In this document: positions 47,432 through 58,120 of the stretch, piece by piece
Position numbering within the stretch: position 1 is the first letter of the stretch
Layout: every line of letters begins with the position of its first letter
Assembly (NCBI GenBank): GCA_016711125.1
Contig: JADJTQ010000001.1
Coordinates: 1,116,001 to 1,180,000, forward strand
Direction of reading: 5' to 3'
From: Saprospiraceae bacterium
GTDB taxonomy: Bacteria > Bacteroidota > Bacteroidia > Chitinophagales > Saprospiraceae
DNA length: 64,000 bases
The notes under the pieces: model-generated
What the model was told of the DNA's origin: nothing
Databases searched by the model: none
The model's input: the letters and a program-made list of their open reading frames with translations, nothing else
Made by a program: the position numbers and the translations under genes

Positions 47432-48211
47432 TCAAGCAAGATTCTGTTGGTACATACTTCTCATAAGGGCGAATAATTTAGGATGCTTGCTTTCTAGTAA
47501 TTTAGGCTGTTTGAAGAAGTATTCACTGACTACACTGAGAAATTCCGATTCATTGGAGGCTCCATATGGATTTATATCCGATTCATTGGTTTGGATCTGT
47601 TTTATTTCTTCATGCATTTGTTTGATCCATGGGATCACATAGGGTTGCTCCAAGAGAACTTCGGGTATACCGTCGGTACTACCATCAGCCTTATCCAGCA
47701 AATGCACGAACTCATGAATGCCGAGATTGCTTTTACCATGTTGGTCTTCAAATCCCTGTCTCAGGGCAGGTTTAGAAAGTATCATCATCCGGTTCATAGC
47801 TCCGGAGCCTACCATCCCAAGAATTGGCCGGTCAACTCCGCTCGTGTGATAGTCCTCATTAAAATTTCCTTCATAAAGGAGCACCTCATTGAGATTGCGA
47901 TAAGCCCAATGTGGAAAACCAAAGAGAGGGATTACTGCACTGGCGGCCACCAATAGGCGGTCGGTGTCATCGATTTTAGTTTCAACTGCGGTGATCGTTA
48001 CCTGATCGAAAAATTGTAAAATCGATTGTTCAAAACGATTTTTGTCCTCGTCCGCAAGTGCTCCATAAAACTGGACTTTCTGAGTTAAAATCTGTTTCCA
48101 TTCTGAAGGCATCAGTTGGTTTAGGTGGCGTTTTTTTTTGAAAAATAGATAATACCAAGAGAGGATTAAAGTGAGCAAAAGAAGGACAATGAGCGCGAAT
48201 TTTACTGGCAT
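47432..48211 (-). CDS. mtfA: MtfA-like zinc peptidase
   Basis: 259 residues: an N-terminal membrane segment (about 5-24), then a gluzincin domain with GIHEFVHLLDKADGSTDGIP (HExxH, about residue 168) and the downstream Glu in NESEFLSVVSEYFF. This is the MtfA (Mlc titration factor A) pattern; in Enterobacteria MtfA binds the glucose repressor Mlc. Bacteroidota copies often add a membrane anchor, as here. Role in this organism is unknown. Confidence 0.85.
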   Translation of the reverse strand: MPVKFALIVLLLLTLILSWYYLFFKKKRHLNQLMPSEWKQILTQKVQFYGALADEDKNRFEQSILQFFDQVTITAVETKIDDTDRLLVAASAVIPLFGFPHWAYRNLNEVLLYEGNFNEDYHTSGVDRPILGMVGSGAMNRMMILSKPALRQGFEDQHGKSNLGIHEFVHLLDKADGSTDGIPEVLLEQPYVIPWIKQMHEEIKQIQTNESDINPYGASNESEFLSVVSEYFFKQPKLLESKHPKLFALMRSMYQQNLA

Positions 48212-48422
48212 CGTATAGGTTGAAGACCTTCAAAATTAGTACTAATACGGAATACATCAGTAGTTGTTGTAATTCTTTATCTAGTTTCGGTAGCCTTATG
48301 ACCGATTTTCAACACCTTGACGTTCATGAATGATGGGGTGGAGATTTAAAACTATTGTCATCGCGAATCGTTTTATCTTGAATGAGATTTGTATTAACCG
48401 AATTTAGCTAAATTCCTTTTGC

Positions 48423-49939
48423 ATGTCAGATGTTCAAGCAAACCCTGTGATTTTTGTTGTCTTTGGAGCGACCGGTGATTTAAATTGGCGTAAGGTCAAT
48501 CCAGCATTGTATAACCTTTACTTAGATAGTTGGCTTCCTGATCAGTTTGCAATATTGGGTACTGGCCGGTCAGAATATTCGAATGAAGATTTTCGTAAAA
48601 AGTTGTTGGACGGAGTCAACCGGTTTTCTAGAAGTGGTAAGGCTGAGAAGGGTAGTTGGGATGCATTTGCAAAGCATATTGTCTATCAAGCGGCTGATAT
48701 CCAGGATGATGCTGCATTTACCCGACTTGGTAAAACAATCCGCGAATTAGGTCAGGATTGGGAGCAAGAACCAACGGTTATTTTTTATCTCGCAGTTGCA
48801 TCTGAATTTTTCCTGTCATCGCTCAAAATATCAAAAGAAATAAGCTTGACAGTTCTCCTGATCACACCAAGATTGTGATAGAAAAACCTTTTGGGCATGA
48901 CCTGGAGTCAGCCAGGTCATTAAATACGCTCCTTTGTAGCCTTTTTGAGGAAAATCAGATTTACCGCATTGATCATTATTTAGGTAAAGAGGCAGTGCAG
49001 AATATTATGGCCTTCCGTTTTGCTAATTCTATTTTGGAGCCTATTTGGAATCGTAATTATATCCAGCATGTGCAAATATCTGTTTCTGAACAGATCGGGG
49101 TGGGTAGTAGAGGTCAATTTTATGAAGGAGCGGGAGTACTGCGTTATATGATCCAAAATCATGTTTTGCAATTACTCTGTCTGATTGCGATGGAAAATCC
49201 GGTTAGTTTTCAGGCCGATGAGGTTCGCAACCGGAAGGTGGATGTGCTGAAGTCCATGCGACGGTTTGAAGCGGATGAAATCAAGAGAAATGCAGTACGG
49301 GGGCAATATGGTGAAGGTTGGGTCGAGGGTGAAAAAGTGCCTGGCTACCGGAATGAAAAAGATGTGGATCCGAAATCAAATACCGAAACTTTTGCAGCGT
49401 TAAAATTTTTGTCGACAATTGGCGCTGGCACGGTGTTCCATTTTACGTCCGATCAGGCAAGAGACTTCATCGTTCGGATTCAATTATTTCGATCCAATTT
49501 CGGGATGTGCCTCATATGGTTTTTCCAGAAGAGGCAATTGATAATTGGAGACAAAACCGCCTGGTAATCAGTATTCAGCCTGAGATGAGTATACGCTTAC
49601 AAATGCAGGCTAAAAGACCAGGACTAAAGATGATCTTAAATACGGTGGATATGGTTTTTGACTATGAAAAAAATTATGAAAAGGAAACTCCGGAGGCATA
49701 CGAAACATTGTTGCTTGACACTATGCAGGGAGATCAGACTCTTTTTATGAGAGGAGACCAGGTAGAGGCAGCATGGGATTTGTTGATGCCTGTGCTCAAC
49801 TCCTGGCAAACTAAAACGAGCCTTGATTTTCCAAATTATTCGGCAGACTCCTGGGGGCCCTGAATTGGCTGAAGCCTTGATTGCAAGGGATGGGTTTCAT
49901 TGGTTTTCCCTTCCGATTAAAAACAGGGAGGATCAATAA
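48423..49939 (+). CDS. zwf: glucose-6-phosphate 1-dehydrogenase, three frameshifts
   Basis: About 505 residues; oxidises glucose-6-phosphate to 6-phosphogluconolactone with NADP+. FVVFGATGDLNWRKVNPALY (GASGDLxxRKLxPAL-like, residues 11-30) binds cofactor; IVIEKPFGHDLESA and RIDHYLGKEAVQN are substrate-site signatures. Breaks: a T5 run at 48807-48811 (one T missing; VASEFFPVIAQNIKR expected), near 49497 (QFRDVPHMVFPEEAI expected) and a C3 run at 49858-49860 (one C extra; SWGPELAEALIARDGFHWF expected). With these, the end is NREDQ at 49939. Stop and pgl start overlap as TAATG. Confidence 0.9.
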
Positions 49940-50665
49940 TGGAAATACATGTTTTTGAAAGTGAACAAGCCTTGATTAAGGCATATGCCGAACATTTCGT
50001 CCAAAAAGCACAACAAGCAATTAAAACCAGAGGGCGATTTAGTGTAGTACTTTCAGGGGGAAATTCTCCTAAAAAGGTTTATGAATTATTGGCATCTGAT
50101 TTTAGTAAGGATATTGATTGGAAAAAGGTGTTTTTCTTTTTTGGAGATGAGCGTTATGTCCCTGCCAATCATCCAGATAATAATGCGTTGATGGTTCAAA
50201 ATGTCTTATTTAAGCCTTTGCAAATTGCTAAAGACAACATTTTTCCAATTGATACATCATTTTCTCCTCTAATTGCTGCTTCTGAGTACTGGAAAACTAT
50301 TACGAAGCACTTTGCCGAAGCACCCTACCGCTTTGATTTACTGCTCCCCGGCCTCGGGCGAAGATGGTCACACGGCTTCATTATTTCCAGAGACTGATAT
50401 CTTAAGAGTAAAAGAGAGCACCGTAGCAGCGGTTACTTTAGATGATCAAACGACTTATCGAATTTCGATGACCGCTCCTCTGATCAATCAGGCTCATAGT
50501 ATTGCAGTTCTTGTTTACGGGATTAGCAAGGCAAAAGCTGTTCAAGAGGTGATCAATGGTGCTCATAGGCCTATGGTATTTCCGGCACAACTCATTACTC
50601 CGGTTTCTGGAGAGTTACAGTGGTTTTTGGATAACCAGGCAGCAGGCCTGTTGCAGTCGGTGTAG
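49939..50665 (+). CDS. pgl: 6-phosphogluconolactonase, one frameshift
   Basis: About 242 residues; hydrolyses 6-phosphogluconolactone, the zwf product. FSVVLSGGNSPKKVYELLA (about 34-52) and VFFFFGDERYVPANHPDNN are the NagB/RpiA-like signatures. At a G3 run (50356-50358) one G is extra; GLGEDGHTASLFPETD, the catalytic motif, then reads normally. It overlaps the zwf stop by one base. No gnd gene follows, so only the first two steps are encoded here. Confidence 0.9.
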
Positions 50666-51059
50666 AGTGACGTGATGCGCCAGTTTTCTGTTAAGTAGCC
50701 GCAAGGGCATCACAAATTCTCTCGAAAAAGATAGATAAAGGTAACCACCTAATGCGTGCGTCATCCTGCAGGTCTAATCGTTTGTTATTTATGGACAATA
50801 AGTCTAATTCTCCGGAATTGGCTCCTCATAAGATGCAGGTTTCTGGTCGGGAATGATACATTGTTGAGTGATGAGACATGCAAAGCCTAGACAACTTTTC
50901 AGCGAAAGTTATGTTCTTTTTTGCGTGTGATTTTTGTCACTTGGTCGATTAAGTAGTTAAAAGCGTCAGGAATCCAGCATCATGTTGATGTCGAATACAA
51001 AAAATTTTTGTGTATTTGCGGCTCTGAAAGCAGTTATATCACCAAATTCGGGAGAGTTC
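50666..51059. other. 390-bp gap before the efflux operon
   Basis: No gene or RNA recognised. AACTTT (50893-50898) can pair with AAAGTT (50905-50910) before a T6 stretch, a weak terminator candidate for zwf-pgl. The efflux operon promoter should lie here but no clear -7 box was found. Confidence 0.4.
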
Positions 51060-52461
51060 ATGAAAAGTAGTATCAGCCTAGCCATCATTATCATCACTTT
51101 TTCAGGAATAGCCGCCGGTCAGACTCAACATAATCTTAGTCTTCAGCAGGCGATTGACCTGGCCTTGAAAAATGCCGAAGAGTTGAAAAACCTCCGCCTG
51201 GACGAGCAAATCCAGGTATATGTGAATCAGGAGAGCATCAGTGCCCTCTATCCACAAGTAGCGGCCTCAGGTCAGGGTTCGTACTATACTTCCTTGCCTC
51301 AGATTCAATTTCCAAACTCCAATTTTCCCATTTATCAGGTATTACAAGACGAGGGAGTGAGAAATCAGAATGGGGATGTGATCAGTGTTGACGAAGCGAC
51401 TACAACAACTCAACCAATTAGTTTTGTGGCACCCCTGAATTTCCAATTTGGTTTTACTATCAATCAATTGCTTTTTCAACCCGATGTTTTTATTGCATTA
51501 CAAGCCAGGGAAGCTGTTTTAAAGTATGCCAGAGATAATTTGAAGGTGTCTGAAAACAACATCAAGGAGGCGGTAGAAAAAGCATACTACGCGGTGCTGA
51601 TTGCCGAAGAACAGAAAAGAATTACCGAAGAAACCGCTTTAAGACTTGATCAACTCAGCGGCGAAATGACCAAAATGTATGAAAACGGATTTTCGGAAAA
51701 ACTGGATGTTGATAAGCTCAATGTAACTCGAAATAATACCGAAACAGCAATCAATCAACTTGTCAATGCCATCAATATCAGTAAATCGCTTCTGAAGAAT
51801 ACCATTGGACTTCCTCTAAATGATGAGATCACTCTAAGTGAAAAACTATTGCCTCAGGATCTTGAAGCATTGCTATTGGTCAATAATGAGCAGTTTGACC
51901 ATGAAGTGCGAGCTGAAATTGCCCTTCTAAACACAGCCAGGGAGTTGCAACAACTTGAATTAAAGCGATATGAGTCTGCAGGGTTACCGACGGTAGCCGC
52001 ATTTTATCAGTTTCAACGAGCAGGGCAGCGAAATCCGGCGTTTGCGGCACCAGGAGCCAGTCCTTGGTTTTGGTACACCACGGGACTGGTCGGGATTTCG
52101 ATAAACCAGCCGATTTTTAGTGGTTTTCAGGGCAAGTCCAGGGTGAGCCAGGCCAAGCTAAAGTTGCAAAGGTTGACAACAATTTTACCCGGTAAAACGG
52201 CTTATAGATATGGAGCAAAATGTCGCGAGGACCTCCTTACGCAACGCTTTACTCAATCTGGAGATTCAACAAAGAAATTCTACGTTGGCTGCGGAAGTCT
52301 TCGAAAACACAAGAATAAAATATGAGTCAGGTCTGGGATCTAGCCTCGAGTTGATCCAGGCAGATTCTGCATTGCAGCAGGCTCAGGGAGGCTACTTTCA
52401 GGCTCTCTACGATTGTTATTTGACCCGTATTGCCTTTAAAAAATCACTGGGTCAATTGTAA
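51060..52461 (+). CDS. TolC-like outer membrane efflux protein, frameshifted
   Basis: About 467 residues: signal peptide (start ATG 51060, MKSSISLA; ends near AAGQ), then the repeated outer-membrane factor structure: LSLQQAIDLALKNAEELKNL opens it and long coiled-coil helices follow. Between 52170 and 52195 two bases appear missing: LQRLDNNFTRLKRLIDMEQN is expected, after which NVARTSLRNALLNLEIQQRN and YESGLGSSLELIQADSAL run to the stop at 52461. First gene of a tripartite efflux operon; forms the outer-membrane duct. Confidence 0.88.
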
Positions 52462-52497
52462 ATCACTTGAATAATTTAAAAAGTAAAAAACGCGGGT

Positions 52498-53655
52498 ATG
52501 CGAAAGGTAATTTATATAATATTTGTTTTCACACTGATCACTTCCTGTAATCCGGCCGAAACTAACCCTTCATCGGGAACTGACCTGGATGCAAAAAATC
52601 AGGCTCTCATAGTACTTAAGGATGAGCAAACTGATATCGCCAGGAAAATTGTAGAACTTGAGGCTGAGATCGTAAAATTGGATCCGTCAAAGGCAATCCA
52701 GCCAAAGTTAGTGGCGGTGGCAGAGATTAAAACTGAAGGATTTGATGCGTACATTAATCTTCAGGGTGTCGTCAGTTCTGAAAACATCTCTTACGTTGCC
52801 CCACGAAATGGAGCAGGTGGGTACGTCAAAGAACTTCATATTAAAGAAGGACAATTTGTTAAGAAAGGACAACTTGTTTTAAAGCTGGACGATCAGGTAC
52901 TAAGGCAATCAATTGAATCAACCAAGACTCAACTAGCATTTGCAAATGACATCTATCAAAGGACAAAATCACTATGGGATCAAAAAATTGGTACCGAGGT
53001 TCAATTGCTGACTGCAAAGAATAATGTGGATGGCTTAACTAATCAGATTGCCATTCAGGAGGAACAACTAAACACATACCTGGTTTATGCGGATCAGAAC
53101 GGAATTGCCGAGATCGTAAACATTAAAACCGGTGAACTTTTCACGGGAATAGGTCCGGCTGGACCGCAGATACAAATCATTAATAACAGAGATCTTTCTG
53201 TGCATGTAGATATTCCGCAAAACTATACACTGGAAGTTAAAACAGGATCAGAAGTGCTGGTGCACATTGCAGCCATTGATAAAACATTTAAAACTAAAAT
53301 TCAGAGAATCAGCCAATCCGTTAATCCTTCATCGAGCGGATTTAAAGCAATTTGTCAAATACCTTCAACGGCAGGACTTAAACCTAACATGGCTGCGAGT
53401 ATTAAAATACTAAGTCATTCAAACCCGAAGGCAGTGGTGATACCCGTCAATATTATTCAATCGGATGAGGTAGGTAAGTATGTCTTCTTGATGGATCAGA
53501 CCGGAGAGCAAAAGCTTGCCAAAAAAGTCAATGTAAAGCTGGGCGATCTCTATGGCGATCAAATAGAAATATTAGACGGCCTACAGCCGGGTGATCAGTT
53601 GGTTACCAAAGGCTATCAGGATTTGTACGAAGGACAGGTTTTAAATAATATCTAG
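52498..53655 (+). CDS. RND efflux periplasmic adaptor (MFP) lipoprotein
   Basis: 385 residues, lipobox LITSCNP (Cys about 17). A short coiled-coil (35-60) precedes the biotinyl-lipoyl half GYVKELHIKEGQFVKKGQLV (about 103-122), the alpha-hairpin with SLWDQKIGTEVQLLTAKNNV, and the beta-barrel with INNRDLSVHVDIPQNY. It links the inner-membrane pump to TolC. Intact frame; lies 36 nt after the TolC-like gene and 162 nt before the pump gene. Confidence 0.92.
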   Translation: MRKVIYIIFVFTLITSCNPAETNPSSGTDLDAKNQALIVLKDEQTDIARKIVELEAEIVKLDPSKAIQPKLVAVAEIKTEGFDAYINLQGVVSSENISYVAPRNGAGGYVKELHIKEGQFVKKGQLVLKLDDQVLRQSIESTKTQLAFANDIYQRTKSLWDQKIGTEVQLLTAKNNVDGLTNQIAIQEEQLNTYLVYADQNGIAEIVNIKTGELFTGIGPAGPQIQIINNRDLSVHVDIPQNYTLEVKTGSEVLVHIAAIDKTFKTKIQRISQSVNPSSSGFKAICQIPSTAGLKPNMAASIKILSHSNPKAVVIPVNIIQSDEVGKYVFLMDQTGEQKLAKKVNVKLGDLYGDQIEILDGLQPGDQLVTKGYQDLYEGQVLNNI

Positions 53656-53817
53656 GACTTTCTAATGGAATCATTGTGAACCTAAAAGAATAACGACTTT
53701 TTAGAAAAAAATTTAGGTGGTGAGTTATGATCAGTTTGAATACTATTGGGGCTAATGCGAGCCTTTAAATTGCAAATGACAAACAAGTAACGGAAAGGAA
53801 GCGAAGTCAAATAGACT

Positions 53818-56800
53818 ATGAAAAGAACAGAAAAACGAAAGGAGGTTTTTAAAGCATTTAAGCCGACAAGTTGGGCGGTTGACAATCGGACGGCTATGTA
53901 TATTGTCACGATTATCATTACTTTATACGGGTTCTATACTTTTACAACCCTTCCCAAAGAGCAATTTCCGGATATTGTAGTTCCAACAATCTCCGTTTCT
54001 ACGGTCTATGTTGGTAATTCGCCGAAAGACATTGAAAATTTGGTGACGAGGCCAATCGAGAAAGAACTTAAAGGAATTACGGGAGTAAAAATCAATAAGA
54101 TTAATTCGATTTCGCAAACGGACTACAGTATCATCATTGTAGAATTTGATACCGATGTCACCCCAGAAGTCGCCAAACAAAAAGTAAAGGATGCGGTAGA
54201 TAAAGCAAAAACGGATCTTCCTACCAATCTTACCAGCCAGCCTGATGTCGTCGAGTTTTCCTTAAGTGATATTCCGATCATGTTTGTCAACTTAAGCGGC
54301 GACTATGACGGACTTAAATTAAAACGTTACGCAGAGAAATTACAGGACCGTATCGAAACCCTCTCTGAAGTCAATAAGGCGGATATTGTTGGAGCTCCTG
54401 AGCGTGAAATTCAGGTCAATGTCGATCCACTGGCCATGGACAAAGCTATGCTCAGTTTTAATGATATTGCTGCTGCCATAGCCAATGAAAATATGGACAT
54501 CAGTGGAGGTCTCCTGGAGGTTGGACAGATGAACCGTGCTTTGCGAGTGAAAGGGCAATTGATCAGTAGTTTACAGATCGCAGAGCTCGTGGTGACAACT
54601 CCTACCGGTGGTTCGGTAAGGTTGCAAGATATTGCTGAGATTAAAGACACTATTCAGGAGCAGGAAAGTTATGCGCGATTAAATGGTAAGAACGTAATCA
54701 CCCTCAATATCGTTAAGAGGCCAGGTGAAAATTTGATTAATTGTGCAGAGAAGGTTAAAGAAATTGTCGATGAGATGAAGATCTCCGAATTACCCAGAGA
54801 TCTTGATGTGGTAGTTACTGGAGATCAAAGCAGACAGGCTGAGACTTCTTTTAATGAATTGGTTAATACGATCATTATCGGTTTTATCTTAGTCTTGACG
54901 GTGATGATGTTTTTTATGGGGATCACCAATGCCTTTTTTGTGGCACTGAGTGTTCCTCTTAGCGTTTTTGTAGCCTTTATGTTTTTGCCTGCCGCCGATC
55001 TAATTGTGGGCAGCACGGTGACCTTAAATTTCATTGTACTTTTTGCGTTATTATTTGGACTCGGAATCATAGTCGATGATGCCATTGTGGTTATCGAAAA
55101 TACCCATCGAATATTTGAAAATGGTAAAGTGCCTATTTTAAAAGCGGCGAAAATGGCAGCTGGAGAAGTATTCATTCCTGTCTTGGCCGGTACCGCAACC
55201 GTGGTAGCTCCATTTTTCCCTTTATTGTTTTGGAAAGGCATCGTCGGCAAATTTATGATCTATCTTCCTACGATCCTGATTTTTACTTTGCTGGCTTCGC
55301 TGATAGTGGCTTTCATCTTCAATCCGGTTTTTGCAGTTAGCTTTATGAAGCCTGATGGAAAATCTCAAAAAGCAAAATTTAGTATTTTTAAAGAGTGGTG
55401 GCTATGGGCTCTTCTAGTCGTTGGTCTGCTTGCAAGAATGACCGATGCCAAAGCTATCGGTAGTGCCCTGCTTATATTGGCTGTTGCTTCCATCATCAAT
55501 CGGGTAATCCTGAATGATATTATCTATGGCTTTCAGAGTAAGGTGCTTCCCAAAATGATGGAGGCTTATGAGCGATTGTTGAAGTGGCTATTGAAAGGGT
55601 CCCGGCCGGCCTGGGCTTTTTTTAGTGTATTTATTCTGTTTTTTGTGGCGTTGTTTGCACTGATTGTGCGCAAACCCGATTTTCCTTTTTTCCCAAGTGG
55701 TCAGCCCAACTTCATTTATGTCTATTTAAAGATGCCCATTGGCACACGAGCATCAGAAACAGACCGGGTTTTAAAGCAACTGGAAGAAAAAACCTACCAG
55801 GCTCTTGCCAGTCTACACCCTGGCGACTCCGGGTCGATTGTCGAAAGTATTATTTCAAATGTGGCAATCAATGCCAACAATCCAATGGATAATAACCGGA
55901 GTGTACAAACAAACCTGGGCCGGATTCAAGTATCGTTTGTTGAATTTGCCCAACGTCCTTACCAGCCTACTCTTCCCTATTTGGATAGTGTCAGGGCGGT
56001 AGTGAAGGGTATACCGGGCACTCAGGTCACGGTTGAACAGGAAGCGACCGGACCACCAACTGAACCACCGGTAAATATTGAAGTGGCCGGTGATGATTTT
56101 GAGGCCATTTCGCAGGTAGCCCGGGACTTATACAATTATCTGGATGTGAGTAGGGTTGATGGAATTGAAAATCTGGCAATTGATGTGGATTTGAATAATC
56201 CAGAGGTAAGCATTGAGGTCGATAAAAAGAGAGCTGCGATCGAAGGCATCAGCACGGCCCAGGTGGGTAATGCTATTCGGACAGCCTTATTTGGTAGCGA
56301 AGTCAGTAAATTGAAAGATGGAGAAGATGAATATGAAATTCAACTTCGATACAATGAAGAGCATCGGCATAATTTGCAGAGCTTATTAAATATGCGGCTT
56401 ACTTTTCGCGATTTTAATACTGGTCAGATTAAACAAGTGCCAGTGAGTGCTGTCACTACGTATGACTTTACCAGTACCCCTGGTATGATAAAGAGGAAAG
56501 ATTTAAAAAGAACCATTCAATTGCAATCTGCGGTCACTGATCTTACCGCTGTTCCGGTCATCAATCAAAAACTGGCGCAAAAAATCGAAGACTTTAAATT
56601 GTCTTATAGAATGCCGGAAGGAGTGACCATTGTACAAACCGGTGAGAGTGAGCAACAAAAGGAAACCAATGCATTTCTTGGTAAGGCCCTTTTAATCGCA
56701 ATGGGGCTTATTTTTCTAATCCTGGTGCTACAATTCAATTCTCTCAGTAAACCATTTATTGTGCTTACCGAGATTTTCTTTTCAGTAATCGGTGTTCTAT

Positions 56801-57359
56801 TTGGATACGCTTTGACTGGCATGTCAATGCCTACCATCATGGTATTGGTTGGTGTAATTGGCTTGGCTGGTATCGTCATTAAGAATGGTATTTTATTGAT
56901 TGAATTTACCGATGAACTCCGTAGCAGGGGATATAAAACCCGGGAAGCTGCCATTGAAGCGGGAAAAGTTCGAATTATTCCGGTACTACTAACAGCAGTA
57001 GCCACGGTATTAGGTTTACTACCACTAGCCATTGGTTTTAATATAAATTTTGTGTCCTTGCTCACCCATTTTAATCCGCAAATTTGGATCGGAGGAGATA
57101 GCGTAGTTTTCTGGGGTCCTTTGGCCTGGACAATTATTTTTGGTTTGATCTTTTCTTTTTCCTCACCTTGCTGATGATACCCAGCATGTATATTATGTCA
57201 GAACGACTCAGGAGACCCATGGAAAAATTTTATGGCACCAGGTTTATTGCATTGTTAGGCTTTCTTGGTCCGTTGTTCTTCATTTTTGCCGGCCTGATGT
57301 ATTTCGTGCGTTGGATTACCGGAAGAAAAGTATGGAACGGCACCTATAAAACGGTGTAG
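53818..57359 (+). CDS. RND family efflux pump (AcrB/MdtB-like), one frameshift
   Basis: About 1180 residues with two repeats of membrane plus porter domains. FTTLPKEQFPDIVVPTISVS is the start of the first periplasmic loop; LFGLGIIVDDAIVVIENTHR carries the Asp pair of the proton relay in TM4; VGVIGLAGIVIKNGILLIEF is the second-repeat counterpart. At about 57156-57160 a T5 run is one T short: FGLIFSFFLTLLMIPSMYIM restores the last helix and the end at 57359. It exports drugs, metals or lipids; the KEQFP/VDDA pattern points to a hydrophobe rather than metal exporter, without certainty. Confidence 0.92.
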
Positions 57360-57360
57360 T

Positions 57361-57566
57361 TATGATTCGTTTTTAGGAGCTGCATGGACAAGGTCTCATA
57401 CTTCATAACATCTGCATTAGGAAAGTCTTTTTGAAATAGCGGCTAAAAGTTTTTCAGGCACCATTTCTTCTTTAGTTTCGAACGATAAATTTCATTTTGA
57501 CCAAAAGCCGCTGTAGATAATACTACAAAATACACTAGAAACAAATTTAACCTTTTCAAATTATTT
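57361..57566 (-). pseudogene. fragment of a small exported PepSY-like protein
   Basis: Minus-strand reading gives a signal peptide (LKRLNLFLVYFVVLSTAAFG, then QNEIYRS), then in other frames ETKEEMVPEKLLAAISK and FQKDFPNADVMKYE. This resembles the PepSY-like/BLIP-like proteins (VPxxVLAAFxKDFPNA). At least two shifts break it and it ends against the efflux pump gene, so it is a truncated remnant. Confidence 0.5.
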
Positions 57567-57680
57567 ACATTTTAGCTATAGAAAGGACCGAGCTTAGCTT
57601 AGAGATCACGTTCGATTCTTATCGTTTTTGTCAATTTTTTTAGAAATTAACCAAGTAGTTTGAATTTTCAAGATTCCAAA

Positions 57681-58061
57681 ATGAAGAGGATCGTCATAAA
57701 CATTGAGGGCCATCTTCTTGATGCCGAGATCTTTGATACGCCGACGGGAAAAGCAATTCTGGATGCATTACCTTTTCAGGCATCAGTGAATACTGGGGGG
57801 ATGAGATTTATTTTCACGCTCCGACTCAGACCAGGCTTGAGTCACATGCCAAAGCTGAAGTCAATGTCGGTGATCTTGCCTATTGGCCGACCATGCCAGC
57901 CTTTTGTATTTTCTTTGGACCCACTCCTGCCAGTTTTTCTGATGAAACCCCGGGCAGCCAGTGCGGTTAATGTCTTTGGAAGATTAAAAGAAATTGATCT
58001 ACCGGTACTCCGATCAATTAAAAACGGAAGTACGGTCAAGGTCAACCGGTTGAAGGATTAG
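57681..58061 (+). CDS. cyclophilin-like fold protein, with two compensating frameshifts
   Basis: About 126 residues, start ATG 57681 (MKRIVINIEG). The N-terminus (LLDAEIFDTPTGKAILDALP) and C-terminus (ASAVNVFGRLKEIDLPVLRS) share one frame, but the middle does not. Between the G6 run at 57795-57800 and the CCCC at 57948-57951 another frame gives the family text WGDEIYFHAP, VGDLAYWPTMPAFCIFFGPT and PASFSDE. The single open frame is thus misleading: its central 50 residues are out of frame. Family: Cyclophil_like (PF04126-type), function unknown. Confidence 0.8.
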   Translation: MKRIVINIEGHLLDAEIFDTPTGKAILDALPFQASVNTGGMRFIFTLRLRPGLSHMPKLKSMSVILPIGRPCQPFVFSLDPLLPVFLMKPRAASAVNVFGRLKEIDLPVLRSIKNGSTVKVNRLKD

Positions 58062-58120
58062 AAGCAATTTGAATGGAGTCCAATAAAGAATAATTTATCG
58101 AAGGCTAAGGGACTTAGTGT

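Noticed and set aside
56604..57065. 153-codon minus-strand frame
   Set aside because: Antisense to conserved RND membrane helices; no independent support.
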